Source of the DNA: Oscheius dolichura
Taxonomy: Eukaryota > Nematoda > Chromadorea > Rhabditida > Rhabditidae
Length of the DNA: 64,000 nt
Reading direction: 5' to 3'
Assembly (NCBI GenBank): GCA_932521035.1
Contig: OW051496.1
Location: 8,556,001 to 8,620,000, forward strand
A program made the position numbers and the translations under genes. Below the pieces are notes generated by a model. That model was not told the origin of the DNA, did not search any database, and saw only the letters and a list, made by a program, of their open reading frames with translations. Shown piece after piece: positions 1 through 12,287 of this stretch (the first letter of the stretch is position 1; each line of letters opens with the position of its first letter).

Positions 1-342
1 AAACCTCGTGCATAGCGGAAATTGGAAGCCATCCAAATTGACGTTGAGCAAGGTCCAAAAGAGGAATTAGTGCGGCAGCCTAAAGCAGACGGTGAAAAAT
101 CTGAAAGGAATAGAGATTGCCTTATGTTCTGCAGGATAATTTGCTATGATGGCATCTATTCTTTTCTTGTTCTCTTGTGTAAACTCAAATTTGACTTTTA
201 GATTATTTTCAGGTGTATCGCGATGTACCATAAGGCCCGTTGCTGTAAATACAAATTAGGAGCAATAAACACTAGGCAAACCTCCCCATCGACGCTGAAT
301 TAAACTACCAGCTCGAGATACGGCAGAAAAAACCGGCTGCAT
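1..342 (-). CDS. nduv-2: NDUFV2 (24-kDa complex I subunit) homologue, 5' part
   Basis: Nuclear gene for the mitochondrial NADH:ubiquinone oxidoreductase subunit that carries the [2Fe-2S] cluster N1a in the matrix arm. Exons on the minus strand: 342-282, 242-121, and 79 to beyond the window edge. The ATG follows a TTTTCAG acceptor, suggesting trans-splicing. The N-terminus is a basic, Ser/Arg-containing presequence. The mature part contains VHRDTPENN, a hallmark of NDUFV2, then an ENKKRI...YP.EHK segment and [15 protein letters not shown], which match the family in order. The cluster-binding cysteines lie outside the window. The second intron (120-80) has a GC donor (AAG|gcaat): no GT allows the conserved reading frame. 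Family assignment is near certain; the rest of the gene is missing. Confidence 0.93.
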
Positions 343-835
343 ACCTGAAAAGCAGTGATGATACAGAAAAGCACAGAAAAAGTTGGATTGAAGAATATCA
401 TACGCAAAGTTTCCCATACACTTATACGTCTATTGAATTACATTAGTTTTTTCAGTATTTTAGTTTCAATAATAAATGGAAAAGTGGCATAAAAACAGCG
501 AGCAAAATGGGAAGCAGAACTTCGCCGAAAAAGATAATGCCAAGAGTGCACTCATTTTTTCATCTACGGCTGAAATCGTTGCGGAATGCGTACTTGCTGT
601 GAATTTCATTTCACTTGTCAAATGAGTTCTTCAGTTCAGTTTCGGGAAGTTGCAGCTCTGGTTTTCTCGTAAAAACGAGACCAAAAACAGAAAATGACAG
701 GCGCATATGATTCAGGCGTTGCCATTTCACTTTTGATTGCATGCAATGCCTACTCGGCTTGTTTCCTACGGCTTCAAGTTTCGGATGGGTAAAAGGGACG
801 ACAAGTTAGTTTGTATTTCATTTCTAATTAGGCAA

Positions 836-1388
836 ATGTCCAGTCCACCCAATAAGCATGTGCTGTCTGAAGTGGAAAATCAATTTCGAAAAAGGATGAA
901 GGAGAACGGATCACATTCTACGATAAGCACAAGCGAGTCGGCAGAAGAGGACTTTATTTTGGATATGGTGGTGGAAGTGATCTGTGTCTTGCACTATCGT
1001 ATGGGCAACAAGATTGTTTGTGTTTTTATTATTTGTGCGGTAAAATGTAGATTTTTAGATGCAGAAGAGAGTCATGACTGAGGCTGCGCTTTCAGAAAAG
1101 ATGCTGGATATTCTGACGCGGTTGCTCTCTCAAAGTGAGACGTTGAAAGGCAGAGATAAAGAGCGTGGACAACTGCTCTACATGGAAGATGAGAACGATC
1201 TGAGCAAGTGGAAGGAGCTCCCATTCAATCAATTCAAACATCACAATCTCTACCAGCTGGTAAAGGAGGTCTACCCGGAGTACAACACTCGTCTCCTCCT
1301 CGTCTTTGACTCTTGCGGTTGGATGGAAGTGCCCCTCCAGGAGGGAGCCGAATGGACCGTCCCCATCGACAAGAACTGCGTCGACTAG
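836..1388 (+). CDS. Small coiled-coil protein, unknown function
   Basis: Two exons, 836-976 and 1059-1388, joined in phase 0 across an 82-bp intron, give 156 residues. The ATG lies four bases after a CTAATTAG acceptor, so a trans-spliced start is likely; an in-frame upstream ATG at 737 is possible but is followed by intron-like sequence. Residues ~10-70 are charged and helical (ENQFRKRMKE, MQKRVMTEAALSEKMLDIL) and probably form a coiled coil. The C-terminal half (YMEDENDLSKWKELPF, LLLVFDSCGWMEVP) looks globular. I do not recognise the family. It is divergently arranged with the NDUFV2 gene, with about 490 bp between the start codons. Codon use and the clean splice support a real gene. Confidence 0.6.
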
Positions 1389-3254
1389 CAATTTTTCTCC
1401 ATCAATATCAGTACATAAATTTATGGCGATCCCGTTGCACCAATTTTGGGAGAACTTCCTCCAGCTGGGGATTCCGCGCAGGTGACAGCCTCCGACTAAT
1501 CCTTCTATTCTCGTAATTAGTGTTAGTATAGCCACAAACAATTAGCCCACCATTCAACAAGGGGGCAATCCCCCAATCATAGAGCTAGGTAAAGAGCCCT
1601 CCGTAAAAATAGACATTTCGTTCCGAAGCGTTCGACTACTGTAACTTGGAGTAGATTAGATTCCAATTGACATCCATTCATCCAGATCATAACCAGCATC
1701 TTTGGCATAACGACAATTCCCCATTGTGCATCTGATTGCCTACAGTAGTCATAATGGAATCCGGCCAGTTTGTCGTCCCCCGGGAGTGGAGGACAGCCGG
1801 AAGCGGGGGATTATCAGTCTCTCTATTAACTAATGAGCAATAGATCCTATGTTGAGAGCAGACGAGAAGCGCTGGACAATAATCGGCCAGATGAAGTGAG
1901 CTGCAGATAATTACAGGCTGGATGAAGATGAAATTGCTTCTATTGCATGCAAATGTGTTACTGAAATGTTACTAAAATCGCTAAATTGTGAAAAGATACA
2001 AATAATCGGATGATTTTATAAAAAAAGCTAACAAGCTGAACATAAGAAATAACGTTTCTTTTACAAAAATAGCAAATGACCAGCTTCGGCCTCGCACATC
2101 AAACTGATGCTTTTGTAATCTTCTAAAAATAAAATACTGGGAATATCTTGCCTCATCCATTGAATTGAGTCATATTAGCCCATATTTTACTTGGAATTCA
2201 CTGCAAGGGTGAAGTGGTTTGAAGATTGAGGTAATTATAACCCACGAATGTATTTATATCTTCCCTTTTAGGTGGCCATGAACCAATTCCGACAACTGGC
2301 TTGTTTTGCTATTCTATGGATGTTTATTTCCCTGTAAATATATGTTTCTCCTACCTGTTATCATCCAAAAACTGCTGTTGTTGCCCTTTGTCTTTCGACA
2401 GCTCATCCTACGCTGTTTCGAGATTTTAAAAAGAGAAACTCATCCAGTTGTAACAATCCATTGTTTATAAAGTTTCTTTTTCATCGAAAGAGACATTTCT
2501 CTTGTATATTTTTCCTATTTTTGTTGAATTTTCCCCCAAACAATGAAGACCCCCCGCTGGGATCAGTTGTGAACTCTTTGTCGTCACCGTGTATTCTTCT
2601 TTTGTCCTCGAACAGGGCCTATTCGTACGTACTTGCCTAATTGTAAATTAATCCACATTCCCGAGAGTAAAAAGGTCAGTCCTCGACTATAATCCACGTT
2701 GTAAATGTTGCAGACTGCGTGTGGTTCGAGAACACCTCGCCATTATATACTGATATTATTAGAATTCGATGAATCAACCTAAAATAATAGAAAAATTAGA
2801 AGAATTCCTTAAATTTCTCGCATCATAAAACATTTGTCACCTGGGCGAGACTAACCGATTAGGATCACGATTCCCAGAGCCGTGGAGACTCTCCGCATGG
2901 TATCGGTTACCGGGACGGGAATGCTAATCCAACAATTACGAGGGCACTCGTCCAATTAGGGTGACAAACTGTTCTCAGTTGGCGAACCGTTTACATAACT
3001 CATTGACACCTACTTATGGGGTTTGTATTTCAATTAACACACAAGAGGAGCGAGTGAGGAGCTACTTGTTTCTCCCTGATACAAGACAGAGCATTTGCTT
3101 CCGCCTAGAAGCAAGAAAAAATGTTCATTTTTATTCTAAAAATCCAGAAATGTTCCAAAAAGGTGTTTTCAGTGGTTTTTATTTATTTGAAGCAGAAGAA
3201 AGTAAAAAAAATGAAGAAACTTCACAAATGGAGAATTTCTTCAAAGCTGGAATT
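1389..3254. other. Intergenic, no gene seen
   Basis: AT-rich sequence with short interrupted ORFs only. I see no splice-supported reading frame, tRNA or obvious repeat here. Confidence 0.5.
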
Positions 3255-3347
3255 CCACACCTGTAGAATCTCGGCAGCACAAAGAACAGTAAAGATGGCG
3301 CCGTTTGAATAAATTAGAATCTGCTGCCGAGATTTTACGGGTGTGGG
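3255..3347. repeat. Palindromic MITE-like element, copy 1
   Basis: Two ~23-bp arms in inverted orientation flank a ~45-bp loop. The left arm contains GTAGAATCTCGGCAGC and the right arm GCTGCCGAGATTTTACGG. First of ten complete or shortened copies in the window. Confidence 0.85.
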
Positions 3348-4228
3348 CGCAGGAAATTTTGATCAAAGAAGCCGCGATGAAGTGTTCCAATTGGATGCTT
3401 CGCTTCATTTTGCCAGTGAACGGCAATTCCAAATGCCTTCCTTCTTCCAGTATACATTCCCCTCTCCCCTCTTATACCAAAAAGAATACTCCTCGTCGCA
3501 AATTGAATGTCTGAGAAGGTGCGAAACTGAGAAGCCTTTCCTCTCTGCCATTCGCCCAGCCGGCAGTCCTCTGGAGAGCCAATCAAGTCGCATATAATCC
3601 ACTTTGTTCAAGTATGCTCGGCGCCGTCGTCCTCTGTTTCCCAGCTACTCCTCCTCCCGAAAAGAGAAAAGAGGGATGCCCGACGGTCTCTCCCCCCTCC
3701 CGGGCTATACCGTAAGCATGACCCGCGCTCTCGCCTGTCAGGTGCGTCTTCCGCGGCAGGCGCATAATATCCCCGGGTTATGGTCTCGTGCTGGGAATTC
3801 GTATCTCTTCTCTAAATTCTAGACTCTCTTCATTTTCCTAGGGGAGAACAATAGACGAAATTGTCGAGCTGCCCGCTGCAGGGGAGTTTATCAGGTGACA
3901 AAGGGACTACAATGGCTGGCTGATGTCATTGGATTGCTCTCTTATTTTTAGGGGAACATATAAAGAGGACGGAGATATCGACAGATTGTAGGGGGAGACG
4001 TCAATCGACGGTCGTCAGCCGAGGGGAGCGGGTACAACCTGGGTTATAGGAACGGCGGGAGGAGGCCACCTTCTTCCCTTCTTCCTCTCCAAATGTCTCC
4101 ATTTTTATCCCAACAGTTACTATACCCCCAGTAGGTTTCTGCAAAGAAAGAATGACTTCCTCTTTTATCCGGAAAAAATCCACGAAAAACGGTCCAAAGT
4201 CTTGGCTCCCCTTTTCTGAAGTCAGCTG

Positions 4229-4316
4229 GCGCCGGTAAAGTCTCGGCAGCAGAAATACTTTCTATTCGATCTAGATTATATTCCTGTTCTCTATTCTGCC
4301 GAGACTATACGGGTGC
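4229..4316. repeat. Palindromic MITE-like element, copy 2
   Basis: Arms GGTAAAGTCTCGGCAGC and GCCGAGACTATACGGGTGC pair across a ~40-bp AT-rich loop. Both arms share a TCTCGG/CCGAGA variant of the family consensus, so the copy still forms a hairpin. Confidence 0.85.
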
Positions 4317-5155
4317 GACGGCCAACGGTCTCCGGAAGACCGCAATTCCTTCTATTGTGGAATAACACGCCTTGGACCCGTTCATGTACTGGCACGGTTA
4401 AACTTCTTAGAATTTTCTGGAAAGAAGGATAAAGGAGTGCCTTGAACACCGTCAGCCGTAACCTAAACCTCAAAAAATGAATACAAAATATAATTTTAAA
4501 CTCTAGAGACCTGTAAAGAGCGCTAGTACGGTAAAGCAGGATAATTAAGAGGGAAAGCTTCCAAAACAACTCATTTTCATCGTGTTTCCTCTCCTCTTCA
4601 AAATCTGTCCTTTGGCTGTTTAACTGTGGCTCTTTCTCTCCTCCGCGTCCCCAACCCCCTTTTCTTCTCTTTTTCCCCCTCTAAAAGTAAAAACCACTAG
4701 AAAAGAACCAGTTTGCTCTCTCCCTGTCACCCTCAAAAACGCCTTGTCTTACCCCCAGAACCTTCCCCCCTCACCTGCCGCCTTTTCTCTATTTGAAAAC
4801 AGTTGAACCAACAAAACACTCGATATTCATCGGGGGGTCTCTCCTATATACACAGACGCAAGTTGTCATCACTTCTGGTCTAGAGCTACCGTAACGGCCG
4901 GGGTGCAGCATCTCCGTCGCCCCACCCCCAGCTCGGAAGCCCCGCCTTCTCGTCTCTCTTTCGCCGGCCCGGGCTATCATTGTCGACACTCTGGCCACAT
5001 AAAGACCGGCCCAGACAGGCCCATATTGTTACCTTGTCTCCAATTTATTCTCCTCTTTTTCTTTCTCCCGCTGTCTAATTGTGGCTCTTCTTCCCATTTC
5101 CCGGGATTAAACTCCCCATTTTGCGCTTCTTTTTGCGTCGTTCCTTTAATTTCCC

Positions 5156-5243
5156 GCACCCATACAGTCTCGGCAGCAGCGAGATAATATCTTTCAACAG
5201 CTATGGATTCAAATATATTCAGCTGCCGAGGGTTTACGGGTGC
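5156..5243. repeat. Palindromic MITE-like element, copy 3
   Basis: Left arm CACCCATACAGTCTCGGCAG, right arm CTGCCGAGGGTTTACGGGTG. The loop, read on the minus strand, resembles the loop of copy 5. Confidence 0.85.
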
Positions 5244-5480
5244 AGGCGCGCAGCCTGAAGACAACAGGGACCCGTCATTCTTGACCTTTTGCTGTTTTTT
5301 GCTAAACTGTTTCTCTCCTCCCGTTCCTCATCGTGTTTATTTGTCGCATCTTCTCATGTTTTTCTTCCATTTTTCGCAATATATCCCATCACTCGATAAA
5401 CAACGGCCAAATGTCGAAAGGCATATCAAGCTTTGCAAAACCTTTCTTTCCTTGTTAGTTTCCAAAATTTTCGCTCCACT

Positions 5481-5569
5481 GCACCCATAAAATCTTGGCA
5501 GTATTGGAGTCTGTGATTTTAGCAGGGTTGAATACAAGAAGATTTAGCTGCCGAGATTTTACGGTTGCC
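5481..5569. repeat. Palindromic MITE-like element, copy 4
   Basis: Left arm CACCCATAAAATCTTGGCAG, right arm CTGCCGAGATTTTACGGTTG. Only about 30 bp from copy 5. Confidence 0.85.
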
Positions 5570-5596
5570 AAACTCTCTTCTTCGACCTGCGCACCT

Positions 5597-5684
5597 GCAC
5601 CCGTAAAATCTCGGCAGCTGAATGTCATGGTATTCAACGCGTCAAAAACTCCATATCTCGTAGCTGCCGAGATTTTACGGGTGC
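5597..5684. repeat. Palindromic MITE-like element, copy 5 (closest to consensus)
   Basis: The 22-bp arms are perfect inverted repeats (core CCGTAAAATCTCGGCAGC / GCTGCCGAGATTTTACGG). The element ends 60 bp before the Sox start codon, so it lies in the Sox promoter or 5' region. Confidence 0.9.
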
Positions 5685-5743
5685 AGCGGCACGGATCTCG
5701 GGCTCTTCCCTTATATACTCTTCCATTTTAGAGACTCAGACAG

Positions 5744-6500
5744 ATGATGAATATCAGTGAACTGAATATTCCCTACCTGCACATGGTGGCGGCAGACAAC
5801 AAGCTGATCGACGACGACGAGATGGCCTCCGGCTCGTCGGGTGCCAGTCCAGCTCCGTCTCCCGGTGGAGATCTCTGTAAATCTCCCTCCGACAGCCACG
5901 TAAAACGCCCGATGAACGCGTTTATGGTCTGGAGCAGGGGACAGAGAAGGAAAATGGCACAGGTGGGAGTCGGCTAAGCGGGAAGATAACCTTAAAATTT
6001 TGAGGATAATCCGAAGATGCACAACTCGGAGATCAGTAAGCGCCTCGGGGCAGAGTGGAAACAGCTCTCGGAAAAGGACAAGCGACCGTTTATCGACGAG
6101 GCCAAGAGGTTGAGACAACTCCACATGAAGGTAGTCTACAGATTAATTGATAATAATTATATAATTAAAGGAACACCCCGACTACAAATATCGCCCTCGT
6201 AGGAAGCCAAAGAGCGCCTCGAAGGTGCCAAACCGCTTGCCCCTCGGTCTCCCGTTGACCCCGTTCACCTCGCCGGCCCTTTTTGCAGCCAGCTACTCGC
6301 CATTGGAACAGCTCAAGACCCCGGATCTCTCCTATTACAGTTCTTTCTTCCCCAATTCGGCCATGCTCCAGGCGGCCACCTACAGCCCCTACAATATGAT
6401 GGCTGCCTATGCTAGGCAGGCAGCTGCCGTGGCTGCCGCGACGAGTCAAGCCTCTGTGCCGGTAGCTAGCCCGGCTGCTGTACAAGGAACGGGAGTCTAG
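5744..6500 (+). CDS. SoxB-type HMG-box transcription factor
   Basis: Sequence-specific, DNA-bending nuclear regulator of the SoxB group (SOX2/SOX3 class; worm sox-2/sox-3 relatives), usually acting in neural and progenitor cells. Exons 5744-5962, 6005-6130 and 6171-6500 join in phase 0 through 42- and 40-bp introns, giving 224 residues. The HMG box covers residues ~51-130: [67 protein letters not shown]. The RPMNAFMVW signature and the basic YKYRPRRK tail are diagnostic of SoxB. The short C-terminus is rich in Ala, Pro, Ser and Tyr and probably activating. The N-terminal 50 residues are acidic, then Gly/Ser/Pro-rich. The start follows CCATTTTAG and 18 nt of leader. The gene sits alone in about 13 kb of otherwise gene-poor DNA, flanked by palindromic elements. 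Confidence 0.95.
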
Positions 6501-6567
6501 TTCAGGTTGGTTTCTTCTTTGAAAAATCCCTCATTGACCCGAATCCTTTGAACTTTTCCACTCCTCC

Positions 6568-6655
6568 GCACCCGTAGAGTCTCGGCAGCTGGAGATTCTG
6601 GTATTCAACGCAACCAAATCTCCAAATCTCGCAACTGCCGAGATTTTACGGATGC
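6568..6655. repeat. Palindromic MITE-like element, copy 6
   Basis: Left arm CACCCGTAGAGTCTCGGCAG, right arm CTGCCGAGATTTTACGGATG. The loop shares GGTATTCAACGC with copy 5. It lies 67 bp past the Sox stop codon, probably in or near the 3' UTR. Confidence 0.85.
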
Positions 6656-7132
6656 GGTTGCCCCCTGGTCCCGCCGTTAACCCTCCTCTTCTCTTCTCCC
6701 TTCAATAGCTCGCAAACCGTTTTCAAGTGGCCTGCCATTCCCCGTCCTCCCCTCATTGAGTCTCTTCTTCTCCTCCTCTCCCCTCAATACAAAAAAGGAA
6801 ATACAATTGAGAGAAGTGAACAAGTTGTGCTTCGGTCTCCCCTTCCCACATTGAGGGGTAGGCACAAAACCAGCCAGTGACAAAAGACAGTGCGGAAAAG
6901 GAAAGAAGGCGAGAGAGAGAGAGGCCTATTGTGCCATGTGAAGACATTGAATAAACACGGCCAGGTCTCCACCACGAAAAGCCGCCATCGTTAGTGAATC
7001 ACTTTGTACGTGTGTGTATGGGAGATGAGTCTTTCTCGTTTGTTTTATGGATATAGAGAGACGAATGGGGGAGAAGCGAGGAACTGTTCTATTGAGAATG
7101 CAGGGAAACAGTGTCCCGCTTGATCGCGCCCA

Positions 7133-7220
7133 GCGCCCGTAAAATCGCGGCAGCTACGAGATATGGAGTTTTGGCGCATTTGAATAGTAAAACCCCCAGC
7201 TGCCGACATTTTACGGGTGC
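7133..7220. repeat. Palindromic MITE-like element, copy 7
   Basis: Left arm GCCCGTAAAATCGCGGCAGC, right arm GCTGCCGACATTTTACGGGT. Its loop is the reverse complement of the copy-5 loop (shared TACGAGATATGGAGTTTTGG), so this copy is inserted in the opposite orientation. Confidence 0.85.
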
Positions 7221-10200
7221 AGAAAAAAGAGGGAAATTCGCCTCTAACCCACAAAGTCGATCCTGCCCGTAAATTGGGGGGTAATAAACAGGTTGGCTTT
7301 CTTTGTTTTCCTCATCCTCTTTGGACTCTAAAATCAGAGGAATTCCAAGCCCCACGTTTAAAGCTCTTTGTCATATCATCCCGCCACCATATGTTCTCCC
7401 CCGATGCCGCCAGCCTGTCCCCAATAGTTCTAGACAACTTTCACGTGAGCCCGGTTTTTTGGTCCGAGACAAATAATACAAATAAACAAGACGGGCCGCC
7501 ATTTGTCGCCTCATATTTTCGCTTCACAATCCAGGCACACACCCTTTCCCTCTTCCACTTTTCCGAAGTCCTGCCCGGAACTCCCTCCCGCCGTTGGCTT
7601 GACAGCCCTGAATGCGCGCCATTGTGCCCAGCTGTTTACCTACTCCGATCTGGAATTCGGCAATTCTTTTTGTTCCGATTTCACACAGAGAGAGAGAGAG
7701 AGGACGAGGAGGACGGGGAGGGAGGAGAGAGACTGCGCGAGGGGCAATGGCAGCGCGATGCCGCGTGAGACCGTAAAGACAAGGGAAAGAATTGCGGGAT
7801 ATTGAGAGGAAAAGCCGGGGGAAATTAGAGAATTTATACAAAAAGGGGCTTCCTAATTCATTATTGATCTCTTGGACCTGGTTTAACTTCAAGGTAGTTT
7901 TCTTGGAGAAGAGGAGCCAACTGGAAGTCACCTCCTCTGGGCAGAACGCGGGTTAGATGGACCCCGGGACTTTTGTAACCTTATCCAAGAAGCCCAATGG
8001 AAATATTTAGCCTGCAGCTAAATCAGAACGACTTCTGGAGCCCGTTTAATAATGTACCTTGCCCCATGAGCCAAAAGAACGGGAATTTCTGACCAGAGTG
8101 GACAGTGACGGGTCTCCGGGTACTCAAGTCCTTTTGTAACCCTTCCGAATGAGTCTCCAATTAATCTTCCATGATATTGTAATATAGAAAAAGTTAGGGA
8201 ACTTTTTTACTTCAGAAAAAAATACAGTAAGACTTTTCGAAATCCGGTTGGGGGTCTCAAACTCCCGTGGGAGACGCTTGCTTGATCCACTGAACGCGGT
8301 TTGTGACCATTCGAACTTTCCGGATGGGTTTTACGGATGGTAACCTTTGTACATATCCATGTATTGCTCCTAGTTGGTCTTCAATATCCTCTCTAGCTCC
8401 CTAACGCTACCTAGAAGTCCATATTCCCATAGGAAAGCCTCTGGCAACCGTTTGGTCCCGGCTTTCGGCCTCTTGACCCTTTTAGATGGCTTCTCCTCAA
8501 CAAATCCTCTAAAAATGGCTCTGTAAATCATAGAATTCTAGTTAATTCCCCCTAATAAAGTTCTAAAACAGCGTAGTAGACAGTGGCATTCCTGCCCTCG
8601 GGGTCTAATCTGGCGTGTACTTGTCCCCCGTCCCCTGCCGTGTACCTTTGACCTTCTGTCGCGGCCCCGGTTCATCTCGCCCCCTAATTCTTATCCTCCC
8701 GCTTCCCCTTTCCCTAATCTACCCCTCAAATATTCCTTTTCTTTTCTTTTGTGTATGACGAAACAGACGTAAAAATGTAGAAATCACCTCAGTTGGCCAT
8801 CGTCCCTCCTCCTTCTCTCCCCCTCTTTGTGTGAACAAACAGCGGAACAATAGTATGGAAATGGAAATGTCCGTGGAGGGTAACCATGGACAAAGCATCG
8901 GCGACATGTGTCTTTTTGTATTCTTCCCGAGGGCTATTTCCCAGGAGGAGGGGGAGGACTGTAAAGGATACAATTTTTATGACTACAGTACCTGAAATAA
9001 AAAAAGAGATCTCAAAATTATACAAAAAATCATTGGAAGAGGGTAAAAATGGCAGAAATTCTATTGAAAAACCGGGTTCCCTTCCCTTTAGCGCGCGTAA
9101 TTTGGGCGTGCGCGTTGGGGAATATTCGACAGCCACACTTCCTCTGCCTATTTCTCTCTATTTTCACATTTTTGTTGAAAAGGAAATAATACATCTTGTT
9201 CAGCGAAAAATTCTCTATTTTATGTGACTATTTTGAACACTTTCCCAGTGTCTTATCAAATAGAAAATGAGTTAACAACGTACTAATGGTGTTCTTCTTT
9301 CAGAGCCCGGCTCCTGTCGCCTGTTCGCCACGTGGTAGCATCTCGTCTACTTAGTTCTCAAGAGATCTCCTCCCTCTGCTATATTTCCCCCTTTAAAATG
9401 CGTATATCTGTTGTTATGTGTCTCTTCCGGTCACACAGGTCCCACCCCCTGCAATATATTTACTTCTTCTATATTACTCCCCTCTCCCTTTCTCTATGCC
9501 GAATGTTATTATTATTGAGAGAATCTAAAGCCACACACACTCTCTTATGAGCAATAAAGCGGATTATTTGACTTTGAGAGACATGGATCCAGTTCACACC
9601 TGCTCCTCGAGTAGGGGGAGACGACCCTCGGGTAAACAGCCGAGGCTATTGGCACACAGGGCGAGGCCCTCTTCTGGCCGCACCCAGAAGACAACCCCGG
9701 AAACTTTGAGGGCTACCGACTGGGGAGCAGGAGGTCATCTGGAGCCGACTTTGGTCTGGAGAGGGGATTTGACAATCTGAACCCGAAAAATTGACCTGAA
9801 ATCGTCAATAGTTGGTCAAGGACACCAGTAACCGTCTCTAACCATTTTTGGATGCCTTCCGCTTGGATTTGAGCTCCTGTCTGTACCATTGGAGCTCTCT
9901 TTCTGCATTAAAATGGCTCTCAAACCCTCTGAAAAGCCAAAAACTGTCCAATCTCCTATGTGAGTCTCCTCGGAAAGGACTACAGTCTGCAAAGTCGAAC
10001 CAGAAGCCGATAAATGGTCTTCTGCCCGTTTTTCTCCAAATAAACTATGAAACTATTGCTAAAATTGAAGGAGAATCTTCCTCGAGATACTGTTGTTATT
10101 CGTCAAAAGGGAGAATGAGCTCTGAAGAATACAGTAATCCATTGGCCGGAGACCGAAAAATCCCCTGATGGGGGATGGGGATGAGACATGCTCAATTATG

Positions 10201-12161
10201 CCGGCATCTTCCAGTAGTCGTGAGTAGCAGATCTCCTAGGGAGGCTGCTTGGTTTGCCTCTCTCGTAGATGCCCGAGAAGCCATTCCGACCTACCACAGG
10301 AATGAAACTCTCAGGAGAAAACCAGAGGCCGAGACCCTGGTGATATCCTTGACTCGGAGTGTACTGTTCTCCTCCTCCCTTGGCCTCCCCCGTCACCACC
10401 GCCACTCCATAGAAGAAAGAAACTGTCCTCCCTATACAGTTGGCCGACAGTTTTCATGGTTTTTCCCTCCATTGAGCCCCTCTCCCATTCTGCCCCTCCT
10501 GTTGATCCTATTAGTGACTGACTGGCCCTCCTCCCAGCTGTCTCTAACTCAATTCGGCGTCGACTTCTGGCCAGCCTTTGTCTCGCGGGTCTCCTCCTTG
10601 CCACAAACACATAATCCGTCTATTCATTGCCACAAGAAGCATCCCATTGTGTTGGCTCTTTTGGTAGACAAAAACGAGGGGGATCCCAGTCTCTTTCTCT
10701 CTTTAAATGGGGGACTGGCGGTCAAAACAATGACTTTTTCAAGAGATGAAAGTGGGGGGACACGGCAGTCGGCCGTCTAAGGGAAGGGAGATACTGTAAT
10801 TAATCTCCTGGTAGGACCTGGCCCAGTTAGAGGAACAGCTCGAATTGGCCAGTAGCCCCTGCCGGTGGCTACTTCCTGCCCAACAAAAGGAGCCGCTACC
10901 ATTGCGCCATGTTGTCACATCGCCACAGGAAGTCGGGATTACGAGTGACCGAACTAATCTGCCCCGGCCGTTGTTCAAATGAACCGACAAAAAAGCTAAC
11001 TTCTTTGGAATAATAAAAGGAATGGAAGAGGGAGTGAGGGGGATACGGTATGATCTCTCAAGTGAGAGAGGAGCGGAATCACATTAGCCACCCGGTGTGT
11101 ACAGACACTCTCCGGGCTACAGAGCTCCTCTCTGTTAATTGAACACGACCGGCGCCGGCTCGATCTAAACAAAAAGAGAGGGAGATCAGAGATAATGGGG
11201 AACATCAAGTACCGGCTGGGGATAGCAAGATACAGCAATGGAGAGCTTTCGGCTGGAATTTCTGGATTTTTAGGGACAGATGCAGATTCAGGCCATCTTT
11301 ACCTCTGCTGGGTTCGTAGGGGTTGTTTTTCCTTGTTGGAAAGGTTCCGGGGAAGTCCACGACCCGGCCAGGCGTCGGCTGCAATCGGCTGTATACAGGA
11401 CCATATGAGTGACGTTTTCCCAAAGAGTTTTGCAGCCTCTGTTGTTTGTTAGAGGCAGCTGACCTCTGTCTCCCCCTTGCCAAGTCATCATCACCGGTCC
11501 CCTCGCTCCTTTGTGCCCCGCCTATAAAGATGGGAAAGTGGCATTCACTTCACTTGAAAAACTGAGAGAGGGGGCTGGCGACTGACCAGGCGACGGTGAC
11601 TTTCCCATAGTTCTTTCCAACAATACGACCATTCACTTCGACCCTCATAGTCGTCCTTTGAGATGTCCATTTGGATAGCCATCAAAACGGGGAAGGGGTG
11701 TCAGCCAGTTGAGACTACCGTATACTCCTCAAGAAGTCCTCCTCCCGCCAGCTGCCACCCTCGTCGAGGAAGGCGTTCACCCGTGCTAATATCCATCAAA
11801 TAGCGCGTTGTTATCGCCTCAAAAGGTGCGCAATCGGGCCGATTCAAAGTGCCTCAAAGCGTGAAACCAGCCGTTACAATGTACAAGGAAGGGGACGGGG
11901 ACGGAGAGACTTATTTCCCGATTGTATTCAGAGAGAAGAAAATGATTGCGCAGTTCCCACATCGACAGACAATGCGGAGGATAGCCTTTCATCTCTCGGA
12001 GCCACAAAGGTCATTCTCGAAGGTGGCCGCTAACGGCTCCAGTTACCAATTGATACGGTACAATTAGGGGAGAGGAGACTGTCACAATTGATGGCACGGG
12101 AGAGATGACAAAAGATGGCCCGGAAAGGGGGAAGAGGGGATTATAAGGAAGAGGAGAGAGG

Positions 12162-12287
12162 GAGGACAGCGGGAACAGAAGACGGGGGACGAGGAGACGG
12201 GACGGCCAGGAAGGACAGGCAATGGAGGACGGCAGACGAGGTGGCCAAGGAGGACAGGCGGCGGGGCTGAGGAGACGGGATGACCGA
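12162..12287 (-). repeat. Minisatellite, ~39-bp unit, three copies
   Basis: Purine-rich on the plus strand. GGCCA/GACCG landmarks recur at 12204, 12243 and 12282, a 39-bp period. Read on the minus strand, the unit matches the minisatellite at 13391. Confidence 0.7.

Noticed and set aside
2700-2770. tRNA-like GGTTCGA box
   Set aside because: No acceptor stem or D-arm can be paired around it.
5597-5684. microRNA hairpin
   Set aside because: The arms are ~22 nt, but the element recurs many times with conserved loops in both orientations, fitting a transposable palindrome better.
7217-7768. 183-residue open frame downstream of Sox
   Set aside because: Starts in a palindromic element and ends in GA repeats; composition not protein-like.
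10175-10780. 201-residue open frame on the plus strand
   Set aside because: No domain, no coding bias, hydrophobic low-complexity stretch, no convincing neighbouring splice sites.
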